A DNA stretch of 62,058 nucleotides, from contig NZ_VJOK01000001.1 of the NCBI RefSeq assembly GCF_013302895.1, positions 4,401,153 to 4,463,210 of the forward strand. The letters run 5' to 3'. Positions 27,590 through 36,835 of the stretch are shown in pieces (the stretch's first letter is position 1; each line of letters begins with the position of its first letter). Source of the stretch: Streptomyces albus subsp. chlorinus. GTDB lineage: Bacteria; Actinomycetota; Actinomycetes; Streptomycetales; Streptomycetaceae. Below the pieces are notes generated by a model. It ran no database searches. It saw nothing but the letters and a program-made list of their open reading frames with translations, and had not been told where the DNA came from. A program made the translations under genes and the position numbers.

Positions 27590-27658
27590 GTGTCAGAGAC
27601 CTCCCCGCCCCACGGAGCGTGAAACGCCCCCGAGGCCCCGCACACGGGCCTCTGACAC
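27590..27658. promoter_or_regulatory. hemL: Widely spaced inverted repeat before hemL
   Basis: GTGTCAGAG (27590) and its exact complement CTCTGACAC (27650) are 51 bases apart, the second ending 1 base before the hemL ATG. They could pair in the mRNA around the ribosome binding region or be two operator half-sites. The rest of the 400-base gap shows no gene. Confidence 0.4.
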
Positions 27659-27659
27659 C

Positions 27660-28997
27660 ATGGCTTTCGTGACTTACTCGTACAGCGCACCAGTATCGCA
27701 GTCGCTCTTCGACCGCGCCGCCGCCGTGACGCCGGGCGGCGTGAACTCACCGGTCCGTGCCTTCGGCGCGGTGGGCGGAACGCCCCGTTTCATGGTGTCC
27801 GGTTCCGGCCCCTACCTCACGGACGCGGACGGCAGGGAGTACGTCGACCTCGTCTGCTCCTGGGGGCCCATGGTCCTCGGTCACGGGCATCCCGAGGTGA
27901 CGGCGGCCGTGCGGCAGGCCGTCGAGCGCGGCACGTCCTTCGGCACCCCTGTGGAGGACGAGGTGGCGCTCGCCGAGGAGATCGTGGCCCGCATCGACCC
28001 CGTTGAGCAGGTACGACTCGTCTCCTCCGGTACCGAGGCGACCATGTCGGCGATCCGGCTGGCGCGGGGATTCACCGGCCGCGCCAAGGTGATCAAGTTC
28101 GCCGGCTGCTACCACGGGCACGTCGACGCGCTGCTCGCGTCGGCCGGATCCGGTGTCGCCACGTTCGGCCTGCCGGACACCCCGGGGGTCACCGGGGCGC
28201 AGGCGGGCGACACGATCGTGCTGCCGTATAACGATCTGGACGCGGTCCGCGAGGCGTTCGCCGCGCACCCCCGCCAGATCGCCTGCGTGATCACCGAGGC
28301 GTCCCCGGGCAACATGGGCATCGTCCCGCCCCGCGACGGCTTCAACCAGGCGCTGAAGGACCTGTGCCGGGCCGACGGCGCGCTCTACATCTCCGACGAG
28401 GTGATGACGGGCTTCCGCGCGGGCCCGCGCGGCTGGTACGGCATCGACGGGGTGGCCCCCGATCTGATGACCTTCGGCAAGGTGATGGGCGGCGGCTTCC
28501 CGACGGCGGCGTTCGGCGGCCGCAAGGACGTCATGGACCACCTCGCCCCGGCCGGCCCCGTCTACCAGGCGGGCACCCTGTCGGGGAACCCGGTTGCCAC
28601 CGCGGCCGGCCTCGCCCAGCTGCGGGTGCTGGCCCGCGACGACTTCGCCGCGCACGCCGTGGTGGACGCCGCCGCCCGCCAGGTGCGCGAGCTGGTCACC
28701 GAGGCGCTGACCAAGGCGGGTGTGGCGCACACCGTGCAGACGGCGGGCACCATGTTCTCCGTCTTCTTCGGCGACTTCGGCTCCGCCGGGGTCCCCGACT
28801 ACGAGACCGCCAAGCGGCAGGAGTCCTTCCGCTTCACCGCGTTCTTCCACTCGATGCTCTCCCAGGGCGTCTACCTGCCGCCCTCCGGCTACGAGGTCTG
28901 GTTCGTCTCCGCCGCGCACGACGAGCGCGCCGTCGAGCGCATCGCCGACGCGCTCCCCGCCGCGGCCCGCGCCGCGGCCGAGGCGGTGCCGGCATGA
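27660..28997 (+). CDS. hemL: Glutamate-1-semialdehyde 2,1-aminomutase
   Basis: PLP enzyme (445 residues) that converts the HemA product glutamate-1-semialdehyde to 5-aminolevulinate in the cytoplasm. It shows [17 protein letters not shown] at the N-terminus, [18 protein letters not shown] (phosphate-binding loop), [10 protein letters not shown] and the Schiff-base Lys274 in [15 protein letters not shown] at 27660 is taken as the start; GTG at 27669 is possible. Its stop overlaps the next gene by ATGA. Physically separate from rex-hemACDB, as usual in Streptomyces. Confidence 0.97.
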   Translation: MAFVTYSYSAPVSQSLFDRAAAVTPGGVNSPVRAFGAVGGTPRFMVSGSGPYLTDADGREYVDLVCSWGPMVLGHGHPEVTAAVRQAVERGTSFGTPVEDEVALAEEIVARIDPVEQVRLVSSGTEATMSAIRLARGFTGRAKVIKFAGCYHGHVDALLASAGSGVATFGLPDTPGVTGAQAGDTIVLPYNDLDAVREAFAAHPRQIACVITEASPGNMGIVPPRDGFNQALKDLCRADGALYISDEVMTGFRAGPRGWYGIDGVAPDLMTFGKVMGGGFPTAAFGGRKDVMDHLAPAGPVYQAGTLSGNPVATAAGLAQLRVLARDDFAAHAVVDAAARQVRELVTEALTKAGVAHTVQTAGTMFSVFFGDFGSAGVPDYETAKRQESFRFTAFFHSMLSQGVYLPPSGYEVWFVSAAHDERAVERIADALPAAARAAAEAVPA

Positions 28998-29743
28998 GCG
29001 AGGAGACGCGGACCGGGCGCGACGACAAGGCCGGGGACAAGAGTGGGGACAAGGGCGACGGGAAGACGGTCACCGTCGTCCATGTGATGCGGCACGGCGA
29101 GGTCGACAACCCCGAGGGCATCCTCTACGGGCGGCTGCCCGGCTACCACCTCTCCGACCTCGGCCGGCGCATGGCCGACCGCGTCGCGGAGTACCTGGAG
29201 GACAGGGACATCACCCAGGTGATCGCCTCCCCCTTGGAACGGGCCCAGGAGACCGCCGCGCCCATCGCCAAGACGCACGGCCTCGACATCGCCACCGACG
29301 CCCGGCTGATCGAGGCCGGGAACGTCTTCCAGGGCAAGACCTTCGGCGTCGGAGACGGCGCGCTGCGCCACCCCGACAACTGGCGCCACCTGCGCAACCC
29401 CTTCCGGCCCTCCTGGGGCGAGCCGTACATCGAGCAGGTCGTACGGATGCGCGGGGCGATCGAATCCGCCAAGGACGCCGCCCGCGGGCACGAGGCCGTG
29501 TGCGTCAGCCACCAGCTGCCCATCTGGATCCTGCGCAGCTTCGTCGAGCACCGCAGGCTCTGGCACGACCCGCGCCGCCGCCAGTGCACGCTGGCCTCGC
29601 TGACGAGCTTCACCTTCCTCGGCGACCGCATCGTCTCCGTCGGCTACAGCGAGCCGGCGCGTGACCTGGTGCCCGCGCACCTTCGGGCGGGAGCGAAGCG
29701 GCGGCGCGGCGCGGGCGCCCAGCAGCGGGGCGCCGGCGCCTGA
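28994..29743 (+). CDS. Histidine phosphatase family protein
   Basis: Phosphoglycerate-mutase-like enzyme of 249 residues. The catalytic RHG motif is in [15 protein letters not shown] near residue 33, and [15 protein letters not shown] and the second catalytic histidine in [10 protein letters not shown] are present. The first 25 residues are a charged linker ([17 protein letters not shown]). Translationally coupled to hemL and followed by the cytochrome c maturation genes, the conserved Streptomyces arrangement. Substrate unknown; the tail is Arg/Ala/Gly-rich. Confidence 0.87.
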   Translation: MSEETRTGRDDKAGDKSGDKGDGKTVTVVHVMRHGEVDNPEGILYGRLPGYHLSDLGRRMADRVAEYLEDRDITQVIASPLERAQETAAPIAKTHGLDIATDARLIEAGNVFQGKTFGVGDGALRHPDNWRHLRNPFRPSWGEPYIEQVVRMRGAIESAKDAARGHEAVCVSHQLPIWILRSFVEHRRLWHDPRRRQCTLASLTSFTFLGDRIVSVGYSEPARDLVPAHLRAGAKRRRGAGAQQRGAGA

Positions 29744-29802
29744 GGACTTCCCCGCCGGTGGGGCGGCACGGCGTCGCCGGTGGGCGGTGCGGCGTTCCGC
29801 GC

Positions 29803-29844
29803 GAGGCGGTGTCCGCGCGGCACGAGGCGGTGTCCGCGCGGCGC
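29803..29844. repeat. 21-bp tandem repeat before the TlpA gene
   Basis: Two units starting GAGGCGGTGTCCGCGCGGC, 21 bases each, with a third diverged copy (GGCACGGCGTTCCACGCGGCG) after them. Confidence 0.6.
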
Positions 29845-29933
29845 GGCACGGCGTTCCACGCGGCGTGGGGCCGGGTGTTCCCTCGAAAGGGGGGTGTGGA
29901 AGATCCGCAAGGGGCGCATGCGAAACTTTTCAC

Positions 29934-30536
29934 ATGAGCCAGACCCGCGCCTCCCGCCGCCGCGCCACCCTGCTGGCCGCCGGCGTCACCGCCTCAGCCC
30001 TGCTGCTGTCGGCCTGCGGCGGCGAGAAGACCGGCTCGTCGTCCGGCGACACCAAGTTCGTCAAGGGCACGGGCGAGATCACCAAGGTGGCCGAGGGCAG
30101 GCGTTCCCGGGTGCCGGACCTGGCGGGCACCTCGGTGGACGGGAAGAAGCTGAAGCTCTCGGACTACAAGGGCAAGGTCGTCGTCCTGAACGTGTGGGGC
30201 TCGTGGTGCAGCCCCTGCCGCGCGGAGGCGCCCAACCTCGCCAAGGTCGCCCGGGACACCGAGGACAAGGGCGTCCAGTTCGTCGGGATCAACACCCGTG
30301 ACCTGGACAAGGCCAACGCCCGGGCGTTCGAGCGGAACTACGAGATCGACTACCCGAGCTTCTACGATCCCAGTGGCAAGCTCATCCTCGAGTTCCCCAA
30401 GAACACCCTCTCGCCGCAGGCGATCCCCTCCACCCTGATCCTCGACAAGCACGGCAGGGTCGCGGTGCGGGCGCTCAAGGAGCTGAGCGAGAAGGAGCTG
30501 CGCTCGGCGCTCGACCCCCTGATCGGCGCGAAGTGA
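29934..30536 (+). CDS. TlpA/ResA-like thiol-disulfide lipoprotein
   Basis: Extracytoplasmic thioredoxin-fold protein of 200 residues. The signal peptide ends in the lipobox LLLSAC (Cys near residue 25). The redox motif [13 protein letters not shown] lies near residue 92, and the cis-proline segment [14 protein letters not shown] follows. Expected to keep the haem-binding cysteines of apocytochrome c reduced, receiving electrons from CcdA encoded next. First gene of the system II cytochrome c biogenesis set tlpA-ccdA-resB-ccsB. Confidence 0.92.
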   Translation: MSQTRASRRRATLLAAGVTASALLLSACGGEKTGSSSGDTKFVKGTGEITKVAEGRRSRVPDLAGTSVDGKKLKLSDYKGKVVVLNVWGSWCSPCRAEAPNLAKVARDTEDKGVQFVGINTRDLDKANARAFERNYEIDYPSFYDPSGKLILEFPKNTLSPQAIPSTLILDKHGRVAVRALKELSEKELRSALDPLIGAK

Positions 30537-30543
30537 CCGCCCC

Positions 30544-31314
30544 ATGACCTTTCTCGCCGCCCCGGGCATGAACGACACCGTCCTCAACGGTGCTCTGCTG
30601 CTCGCCCTGCCCATCGCCCTCCTCGGCGGACTGGTCTCCTTCTTCTCGCCGTGCGTGCTGCCGCTGGTGCCCGGCTACCTCTCCTACGTCACCGGGGTCA
30701 GCGGCACCGATCTGGCCGACGCACGGCGCGGGCGGATGTTCCTGGGCGCGGGGCTGTTCGTGCTCGGGTTCACCGCCGTCTTCGTCTCAGGGGGCGCCCT
30801 CTTCGGCGGCTTCGGCGCCACCCTCCAGGAGCACCGTGCCGTCATCTCCAAGGTGCTGGGCGGGCTGACGATCCTGCTGGGGCTCGCCTTCATGGGCGCC
30901 CTCGGGCCGCTGGCCCGGTTCACCCAGCGGGAGCTGCGCATCCACAAGCGGCCCGCGATAGGGCTGGCGGGCGCGCCGATGCTCGGGGTGCTCTTCGGGA
31001 TCGGCTGGACACCCTGCATCGGGCCCACGCTCGCCGCGGTCCTCACACTCTCCTCGGACCAGGGGAGTGCGGGCCGCGGCGCACTGCTGACGGTGGCCTA
31101 CTGTCTGGGGCTGGGTGTCCCGTTCGTCCTCGCCGCCCTCGCCTTCCGCCGTGCGCTCGGCGCCTTCGGCTGGGTGAAGCGGCACTACGCGTGGGTCATG
31201 CGGATCGGTGGCGGCATGCTCGTCGCCGTCGGTGTCCTGCTCGTCACAGGCATCTGGGACCGGATCGTCTACGAGATCACGGTCTGGTCGTCCGACTTCA
31301 CGGTGGGGATCTGA
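30544..31314 (+). CDS. ccdA: Cytochrome c biogenesis protein CcdA
   Basis: Six-helix membrane protein of 256 residues that passes electrons from cytoplasmic thioredoxin across the membrane to TlpA/ResA. The paired active-site cysteines are in [15 protein letters not shown] (helix 1) and [14 protein letters not shown] (helix 4), both with the expected proline neighbours. Seven bases separate it from the tlpA stop. Confidence 0.94.
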   Translation: MTFLAAPGMNDTVLNGALLLALPIALLGGLVSFFSPCVLPLVPGYLSYVTGVSGTDLADARRGRMFLGAGLFVLGFTAVFVSGGALFGGFGATLQEHRAVISKVLGGLTILLGLAFMGALGPLARFTQRELRIHKRPAIGLAGAPMLGVLFGIGWTPCIGPTLAAVLTLSSDQGSAGRGALLTVAYCLGLGVPFVLAALAFRRALGAFGWVKRHYAWVMRIGGGMLVAVGVLLVTGIWDRIVYEITVWSSDFTVGI

Positions 31315-31317
31315 TCC

Positions 31318-33066
31318 ATGAGCACGACCCGTACCGGCAAGGACGGCGCCGCCGGCGAGGCCGGTGCCGCCGAGGAGGCCGCGGCCGCCGGCAGCGAGGC
31401 GGCGGCCGGGGAGGAGGCCGCCGGGGAGCGCGCGGCCACCGCCCAGCTCTCCACGGCCCCCAGCGAGGAGAAGCTGAACCTCCCCTCGCTCGGCCCGCTG
31501 GGGTGGGTCCGCTGGTTCTGGCGGCAGCTGACCTCGATGCGGGTGGCGCTGATCCTGCTCTTCCTGCTGTCCCTGGGCGCCATTCCCGGCTCGGTCATTC
31601 CGCAGACCCCGGTGGACGCGCTGAAGGTCGAGCAGTTCCGCGAGAAGCACACCACCCTGGCGCCGCTCTACGACAAGCTCCAGCTGTTCGACGTCTACAC
31701 GTCGGTGTGGTTCTCGGCGATCTACATCCTGCTGTTCGTCTCGCTGATCGGCTGCATCATCCCGCGCACCTGGCAGTTCGTCGGCCAGTTGCGCGCCCGC
31801 CCGCCGCGTGCCCCGCGCCGGCTGGACCGGATGCCCGTCCATACGACCTGGCGCACCGGGGCCGAGCCGCAGAAGGTGCTGGACGCCGCACGGACGCTGC
31901 TGGGCCGCCGCGGGTTCCGTACGCACCTGGAGGGCGACGCCGTCGCCTCGGAGAAGGGCTATCTGCGCGAGGCGGGCAACCTCGCCTTCCACATCGCGCT
32001 GATCGTCCTGCTGCTGGCCTTCGCCTCCGGTCAGCTGTTCAAGTCGGAGGGCCGCAAGCTGATCGTGCAGGGCGACGGGTTCTCCAACGTGCTGACCCAG
32101 TACGACGACTTCCAGTCCGGTTCGCTCTTCACCGCCGACATGCTCGACCCGTTCACCTTCCGGCTGAAGGACTTCCACGCCACCTACGAGGAGAGCGGCC
32201 CCAACAAGGGCACGGCGCGGGACTACCGGGCGGACATCGCCTACACCAAGGGCAGCGGCGGCAAGGAGACCGACACCACCATCAAGGTGAACCATCCGCT
32301 GAAGGTCGGCTCGTCCAAGGTCTACCTGATCGCCAACGGCTACGCGCCCGTGGTCAGCGTCAAGGACGGCAAGGAGAACGTCGCCTACCGCGGACCGGTG
32401 CCCTTCCTCCAGCAGGACAACAACCAGACCTCCAGCGGCGTCGTGAAGGTCACCGACTACCTCGACGCCAGGGGACGCAAGGACCAGCTCGGCTTCCAGG
32501 GCTTCTTCGTGCCCGACTTCCAGCCGGGCAGCGGCACCATGTTCTCCCAGTCGCCCATGCTGAAGAACCCGGCGCTGTTCCTGACCGCCTACCACGGCAA
32601 CCTCGGCGTCGACGGCGGGCCCGCGCAGAACGTGTACCAGCTCGACACCGACAACATGACGAAGTTCACCAAGAAGGACGGCTCGCCCTTCGCGAAGAAG
32701 CTCACCCCGGGCGACACGATGACGCTGCCGAAGGGCGCGGGCTCCCTGACGTTCGAGGGCGTCAAGAAGTGGGCGAACTTCCAGGTCTCCCACCAGGTCG
32801 GCAACGGCTGGGCCCTCGGCGGCGCGCTCACGGCCATCGCGGGGCTCGCCGGCTCCCTGTTCATCCAGCGCCGCCGGGTGTGGGTACGGGCCACCCGGGG
32901 CGACGACGGGCGCACCGTCGTCGAGATGGCCGGCCTCGGGCGCAGCGAGTCCGCGCGCCTGCCCGACGAACTCGCCTCCCTCGCCACCGACATGCAGGAC
33001 GCGGCACCCGCCGCCCCTGCGGACACCGTCGATCCTGCTGACGCCACCGAAGGAGCAGGCAAGTGA
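31318..33066 (+). CDS. resB: Cytochrome c biogenesis protein ResB
   Basis: Subunit of the system II cytochrome c synthase, 582 residues, with a long acidic/Ala-rich N-terminal tail of about 55 residues. Three N-terminal hydrophobic segments (MRVALILLFLLSLGAIPGSV; SAIYILLFVSLIGCIIPRTW; AFHIALIVLLLAFASGQLF), a large extracytoplasmic domain and a final helix near residue 500 (GALTAIAGLAGSLFI). Works with CcsB to deliver and attach haem to apocytochrome c outside the membrane. Its TGA overlaps the ccsB start (GTGA). Confidence 0.93.
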   Translation: MSTTRTGKDGAAGEAGAAEEAAAAGSEAAAGEEAAGERAATAQLSTAPSEEKLNLPSLGPLGWVRWFWRQLTSMRVALILLFLLSLGAIPGSVIPQTPVDALKVEQFREKHTTLAPLYDKLQLFDVYTSVWFSAIYILLFVSLIGCIIPRTWQFVGQLRARPPRAPRRLDRMPVHTTWRTGAEPQKVLDAARTLLGRRGFRTHLEGDAVASEKGYLREAGNLAFHIALIVLLLAFASGQLFKSEGRKLIVQGDGFSNVLTQYDDFQSGSLFTADMLDPFTFRLKDFHATYEESGPNKGTARDYRADIAYTKGSGGKETDTTIKVNHPLKVGSSKVYLIANGYAPVVSVKDGKENVAYRGPVPFLQQDNNQTSSGVVKVTDYLDARGRKDQLGFQGFFVPDFQPGSGTMFSQSPMLKNPALFLTAYHGNLGVDGGPAQNVYQLDTDNMTKFTKKDGSPFAKKLTPGDTMTLPKGAGSLTFEGVKKWANFQVSHQVGNGWALGGALTAIAGLAGSLFIQRRRVWVRATRGDDGRTVVEMAGLGRSESARLPDELASLATDMQDAAPAAPADTVDPADATEGAGK

Positions 33067-34184
33067 ACCTCCTCGCAGCCGAACCCAACGAGCAGCTCGC
33101 CCAGATCAGCAACTATCTGATCTATTCGGCGATGGCCGTCTACGTGCTGGCCTTTGTCGCCTACTGCGCCGAGTGGACCTTCGGTTCGCGCAGCAAGGTG
33201 GCCCGCACGGCGGCGGCACTCACCGGCAAGTCCGGTGAGACGGCCGTCCCCGCGCAGGGCGCCGAGATCTCCGTGCGGGTGAAGTCCTCCCAGGGCGGCA
33301 CCGCCGTGCTGGACAAGCCGGCGACGGCCACGCCCAAGATCGTCACCCGTTCGGGTACCGGCAAGCGCGGTGACCTGCCCGACGGGCCCGGTGCCGCCGC
33401 CGGGGACGAACAGGGCGACATGTACGGGCGCATCGCCGTCTCGCTGACGGTGCTGTCCTTCCTGCTGCACTTCGGCGGGGTGCTGACCCGCTCCCTGTCG
33501 GTGCGGCGCGCCCCCTGGGGCAACATGTACGAGTTCTCGACCGCCTTCTCGATGGTGGCCGTCGCCGCCTTCCTCGGCTTCCTGCTGGCGCGGAAGAACG
33601 TCCGCTGGATCGGGCTCCCGCTGGTCACCGCGGTGCTGCTGGACCTGGGCCTGGCCGTCACCGTGCTCTACACCGACAGCGACCAGCTGGTGCCCGCGCT
33701 GCACTCCTACTGGCTGTGGATCCACGTCTCGCTGGCCATCATCTGCGGCGCGCTGCTCTACCTCGGCTTCGTCGGCTCCGTGCTCTACCTGTTCCGCGAC
33801 GCCTACGAGACGCACCTGCTGGCCGGCCGCAAGCCCGGCCGGGTGCGCACCTCGATCATGGAGCGGCTGCCCTCGGCCGGCTCGCTGGACAAGTTCGCCT
33901 ACCGGATCAACGCGACCGTCTTCCCCTTCTGGACCTTCACCATCGTGGCGGGCGCCATCTGGGCCGGCGACGCCTGGGGCCGCTACTGGGGCTGGGACCC
34001 GAAGGAGGTCTGGTCCTTCATCACCTGGGTCGCCTACGCTTGCTACCTGCACGCACGCGCCACCGCGGGCTGGAAGGGCCGCAAGGCCGCGTACCTGGCG
34101 ATCCTCGCCTTCGCCTGCTATCTGTTCAACTACTACGGCGTCAACATCTTCTTCAACGGCAAGCACTCCTACGCGGGAATCTGA
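33063..34184 (+). CDS. ccsB: Cytochrome c biogenesis protein CcsB/ResC
   Basis: Haem-handling subunit of the system II cytochrome c synthase, 373 residues with about eight membrane helices. The tryptophan-rich WWD-type motif reads WGRYWGWDPKEVWSFITW near residue 307, followed by the conserved histidine in CYLHARAT. The N-terminal 110 residues include a cytoplasmic linker after helix 1. GTG start overlaps the resB stop. Last of the four core cytochrome c maturation genes; a small CCGCTCCCC/GGGGCGG hairpin follows. Confidence 0.94.
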   Translation: MNLLAAEPNEQLAQISNYLIYSAMAVYVLAFVAYCAEWTFGSRSKVARTAAALTGKSGETAVPAQGAEISVRVKSSQGGTAVLDKPATATPKIVTRSGTGKRGDLPDGPGAAAGDEQGDMYGRIAVSLTVLSFLLHFGGVLTRSLSVRRAPWGNMYEFSTAFSMVAVAAFLGFLLARKNVRWIGLPLVTAVLLDLGLAVTVLYTDSDQLVPALHSYWLWIHVSLAIICGALLYLGFVGSVLYLFRDAYETHLLAGRKPGRVRTSIMERLPSAGSLDKFAYRINATVFPFWTFTIVAGAIWAGDAWGRYWGWDPKEVWSFITWVAYACYLHARATAGWKGRKAAYLAILAFACYLFNYYGVNIFFNGKHSYAGI

Positions 34185-34225
34185 GGGCCCGCTCCCCGAG
34201 GGGCGGGACGAAGGTGGACGACCCC

Positions 34226-34804
34226 ATGAGCACCGAGATCCCGTACGGTTCGGCGCGCAGCAGCGCCGACGGTGCGGCACACACGATCGGCTTCGAGCTG
34301 TCGTACCCGCACCCGCTGGAGAGCGTCTGGGCCGCGGTCGCCACCCCCGCCGGACTGCGCGGCTGGCTGGCCGAGGCCGACCCCTTCGAGCCCGGCCCCG
34401 GCGGAGCGGTGACGCTGCGCCGGCTGGACGGGCAGCGGGGGGTGGCCGCGGCTGAGGGGCGGATCACCGCCTGGTCGCGGCGGCGACTGGCCGAGTACAC
34501 GGTCGACACGCGGGGCTCCTTCGGCTTCACCCTGCGGGGCTCGGCCGACGACGCGCACACCCGGGTCCGCTTCCGCAACGACTTCACCGGCGACCCGGCG
34601 CAGGTGCTCGACGCCCTCGCGAGCTGGCACCAGCACTTCGAGCTGCTTGCCGAGGAGCTGTGCGGCCGTCCCGCGGACTGGCCGGCCTGGACCCCCGAGC
34701 GGTTCCGCGCCCTGCGCACGGAGTACCAGGCCCTCTTCGCCGCGACCGCGACAACGCCCGGCGGCGACGGCAGCGGCAGCGGCAGCACGGGATCGGCGGC
34801 CTAG
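34226..34804 (+). CDS. SRPBCC (START/AHSA1-like) domain protein
   Basis: A 192-residue helix-grip-fold protein beginning IGFELSYPHPLESVWAAVAT, with the GLRGWLAEADPFEPGPGG and LASWHQHFELLAEEL segments typical of Aha1/polyketide-cyclase-like SRPBCC proteins. Such domains bind hydrophobic ligands, and specific function cannot be assigned. The C-terminal 15 residues are a Gly/Ser tail. It follows ccsB by 41 bases and may be co-transcribed. Confidence 0.8.
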   Translation: MSTEIPYGSARSSADGAAHTIGFELSYPHPLESVWAAVATPAGLRGWLAEADPFEPGPGGAVTLRRLDGQRGVAAAEGRITAWSRRRLAEYTVDTRGSFGFTLRGSADDAHTRVRFRNDFTGDPAQVLDALASWHQHFELLAEELCGRPADWPAWTPERFRALRTEYQALFAATATTPGGDGSGSGSTGSAA

Positions 34805-34806
34805 GT

Positions 34807-34879
34807 CCCCTCGGAGCGGGTCCAGGCCCCTCGGAGCGGGTCCAGGCCCCTCGGAGCGGGTCCAGGCCCCTCGGGGCGG
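34807..34879. repeat. 20-bp tandem repeat (3.6 copies)
   Basis: Three perfect copies of CCCCTCGGAGCGGGTCCAGG and a partial fourth begin 3 bases after the SRPBCC stop, between convergent genes. Identical copies imply recent expansion. Confidence 0.9.
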
Positions 34880-34925
34880 AGTCTGGCCGGGGCGGGGGTC
34901 TGGCCGGAGGCCGACGGGGTCCGGC

Positions 34926-35240
34926 TCAGTCCTCCCTCTCCGGCCTCTCCTCGGGCTTGGTCCTGTCGTCCAGGGACTTGAGGAAGTCCGGGTTGTCGTC
35001 CGGGGCGACCCAGCGGCGCTCCTGGGGGCGCACCGCGCCGTAGGGCGCGTTGCGGCGGGGCCGGCCGACGACGAACCAGGCGATGGGCCCCAGCAGTACC
35101 TGCCCGAACAGCAGGATGATGATGACCCACAGCACCTTGGGCAGCTTCCGCACCTCGTTCTCGGGCGTGTTCAGGCAGTCGATGAACGCGTAGATCCACA
35201 GGGCGAGGACGAGGAGGAAGGGCAGGAGCCTGAGGAACAC
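34926..35240 (-). CDS. PLDc_N-domain small membrane protein
   Basis: A 104-residue protein with two membrane helices (LRLLPFLLVLALWIYAFIDC and VLWVIIILLFGQVLLGPIAW) and the PLDc_N signature (phospholipase D/cardiolipin synthase N-terminal-like), without any catalytic domain. The C-terminal third is charged (PEERPERED). GTG start with AGGGGG upstream. It is divergent from ubiD, its usual neighbour in Streptomyces. Confidence 0.82.
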   Translation of the reverse strand: MFLRLLPFLLVLALWIYAFIDCLNTPENEVRKLPKVLWVIIILLFGQVLLGPIAWFVVGRPRRNAPYGAVRPQERRWVAPDDNPDFLKSLDDRTKPEERPERED

Positions 35241-35383
35241 GCGGAACGCCCCCTGGGTGCGAGATGCCGCCGGACGGATGCGGTGCGGGTACCCGCCTCG
35301 CGGGTGCGCACAGGGCCAGGGTAATGGGCCGGGCACAGGCCCCGGCGCTCAGGGCGCGGGCCCCAGGGAGGATACTGAGGCGT

Positions 35384-36835
35384 ATGGCATACGACGATCT
35401 CCGCTCGCTCCTGCGGGCGCTGGAGCGTGACCGCGACCTCGTGCGGGTCAAGGCCGAGGTCGACCCGTATCTGGAGGTCGGGGAGCTCGTCGACCGGGTG
35501 AACAAGGCGGGCGGCCCCGCGCTCCTGTTCGAGAACGTCAAGGGCTCGGACCTGCCGCTCGCCATGAACGTCTACGGCACCGACCGCCGGCTGCTGAAGG
35601 CACTGGGCCTCTCCTCCTACGACGAGATCAGCCAGAAGATCGGCGGCCTGCTCAAGCCCGAGCTGCCGCAGGGCTTCGTCGGCTTCCGGGAGGCGTTCGG
35701 CAAGCTGGGCGCCATGGCGCACGTGCCGCCGAAGAAGGTCAAGGAGGCGCCCGTCCAGCAGGTCGTCCAGCAGGGCGACGAGGTGGACCTGGAGCGGCTG
35801 CCGGCGCTGTTCACCTGGCCGGGCGACGGCGGCTCCTTCTTCAATCTGGGCCTCACCCACACCAAGGACCCCGAGACCGGTGTGCGGAACCTGGGCCTCT
35901 ACCGGCTCCAGCGGCACGACCGCCGCACCATCGGCATGCACTGGCAGATCCACAAGGACAGCCGCAACCACTACCAGGTCGCGGCCCGGCGCGGCGAGAA
36001 GCTTCCGGTCGCCATCGCCTTCGGCTGCCCGCCCGCCGTCACCTACGCTTCCACGGCACCGCTGCCCGGCGACATCGACGAGTACCTGCTGGCCGGCTTC
36101 CTCCAGGGCAAGCGGGTGGAGATGGTGGACTGCAAGACGGTCCCGCTCCAGGTGCCGGCCAACGCCGAGGTGGTCCTGGAGGGCTGGCTGGAGCCCGGCG
36201 AGACGCTGCCGGAGGGCCCGTTCGGCGACCACACCGGCTTCTACACCCCGCAGGAGCCCTTCCCCGCGCTGCGCATCGACTGCGTGACGGCGCGGCGGCG
36301 TCCGCTGCTCCAGTCGATCGTGGTCGGCCGTCCGCCGACCGAGGACGGGCCGCTGGGCCGGGCCACCGAGCGGTTCTTCCTGCCGCTGCTCAAGATCGTC
36401 GTGCCGGACATCGTGGACTACCACCTGCCCGAGTCGGGCGGCTTCCACAACTGCGCGATCGTCGCCATCGACAAGAAGTACCCCAAGCACGCGCAGAAGG
36501 TCATGCACGCCATCTGGGGCGCGCACATGATGTCGCTGACGAAGCTCATCGTCGTCGTGGACAAGGACTGCGACGTGCGGAACATGCACGAGGTGTCCTG
36601 GCGGGCGCTGGGCAATGTGGACTACGCACGCGACCTGACGGTGGTCGAAGGCCCCGTCGACCATCTCGACCACGCCTCCTACCAGCAGTTCTGGGGCGGC
36701 AAGGCGGGGATCGACGCCACGCGCAAGCTGCCCGAGGAGGGGTACACGCGCGACGGCGGCTGGCCTCGGATGATCGAGTCGGATCCCCGGGTGGCCGAGT
36801 TGGTGGAGCGCCGCTGGAAGGAGTACGGGCTGTGA
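35384..36835 (+). CDS. UbiD-family decarboxylase of menaquinone synthesis
   Basis: Prenylated-FMN-dependent decarboxylase (483 residues), the UbiD homologue (sometimes called MqnL) acting after prenylation in the futalosine route to menaquinone. It includes GLYRLQRHDRRTIGMHWQIH (substrate/cofactor region), the E-rich catalytic segment GPFGDHTGFYTPQEPFPALR near residue 285, and a C-terminal KVMHAIWGAHMMSLTKLIVV block. GTGA overlap with mqnP. Its cofactor is expected from the UbiX protein encoded 3 kb downstream. Confidence 0.92.
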   Translation: MAYDDLRSLLRALERDRDLVRVKAEVDPYLEVGELVDRVNKAGGPALLFENVKGSDLPLAMNVYGTDRRLLKALGLSSYDEISQKIGGLLKPELPQGFVGFREAFGKLGAMAHVPPKKVKEAPVQQVVQQGDEVDLERLPALFTWPGDGGSFFNLGLTHTKDPETGVRNLGLYRLQRHDRRTIGMHWQIHKDSRNHYQVAARRGEKLPVAIAFGCPPAVTYASTAPLPGDIDEYLLAGFLQGKRVEMVDCKTVPLQVPANAEVVLEGWLEPGETLPEGPFGDHTGFYTPQEPFPALRIDCVTARRRPLLQSIVVGRPPTEDGPLGRATERFFLPLLKIVVPDIVDYHLPESGGFHNCAIVAIDKKYPKHAQKVMHAIWGAHMMSLTKLIVVVDKDCDVRNMHEVSWRALGNVDYARDLTVVEGPVDHLDHASYQQFWGGKAGIDATRKLPEEGYTRDGGWPRMIESDPRVAELVERRWKEYGL

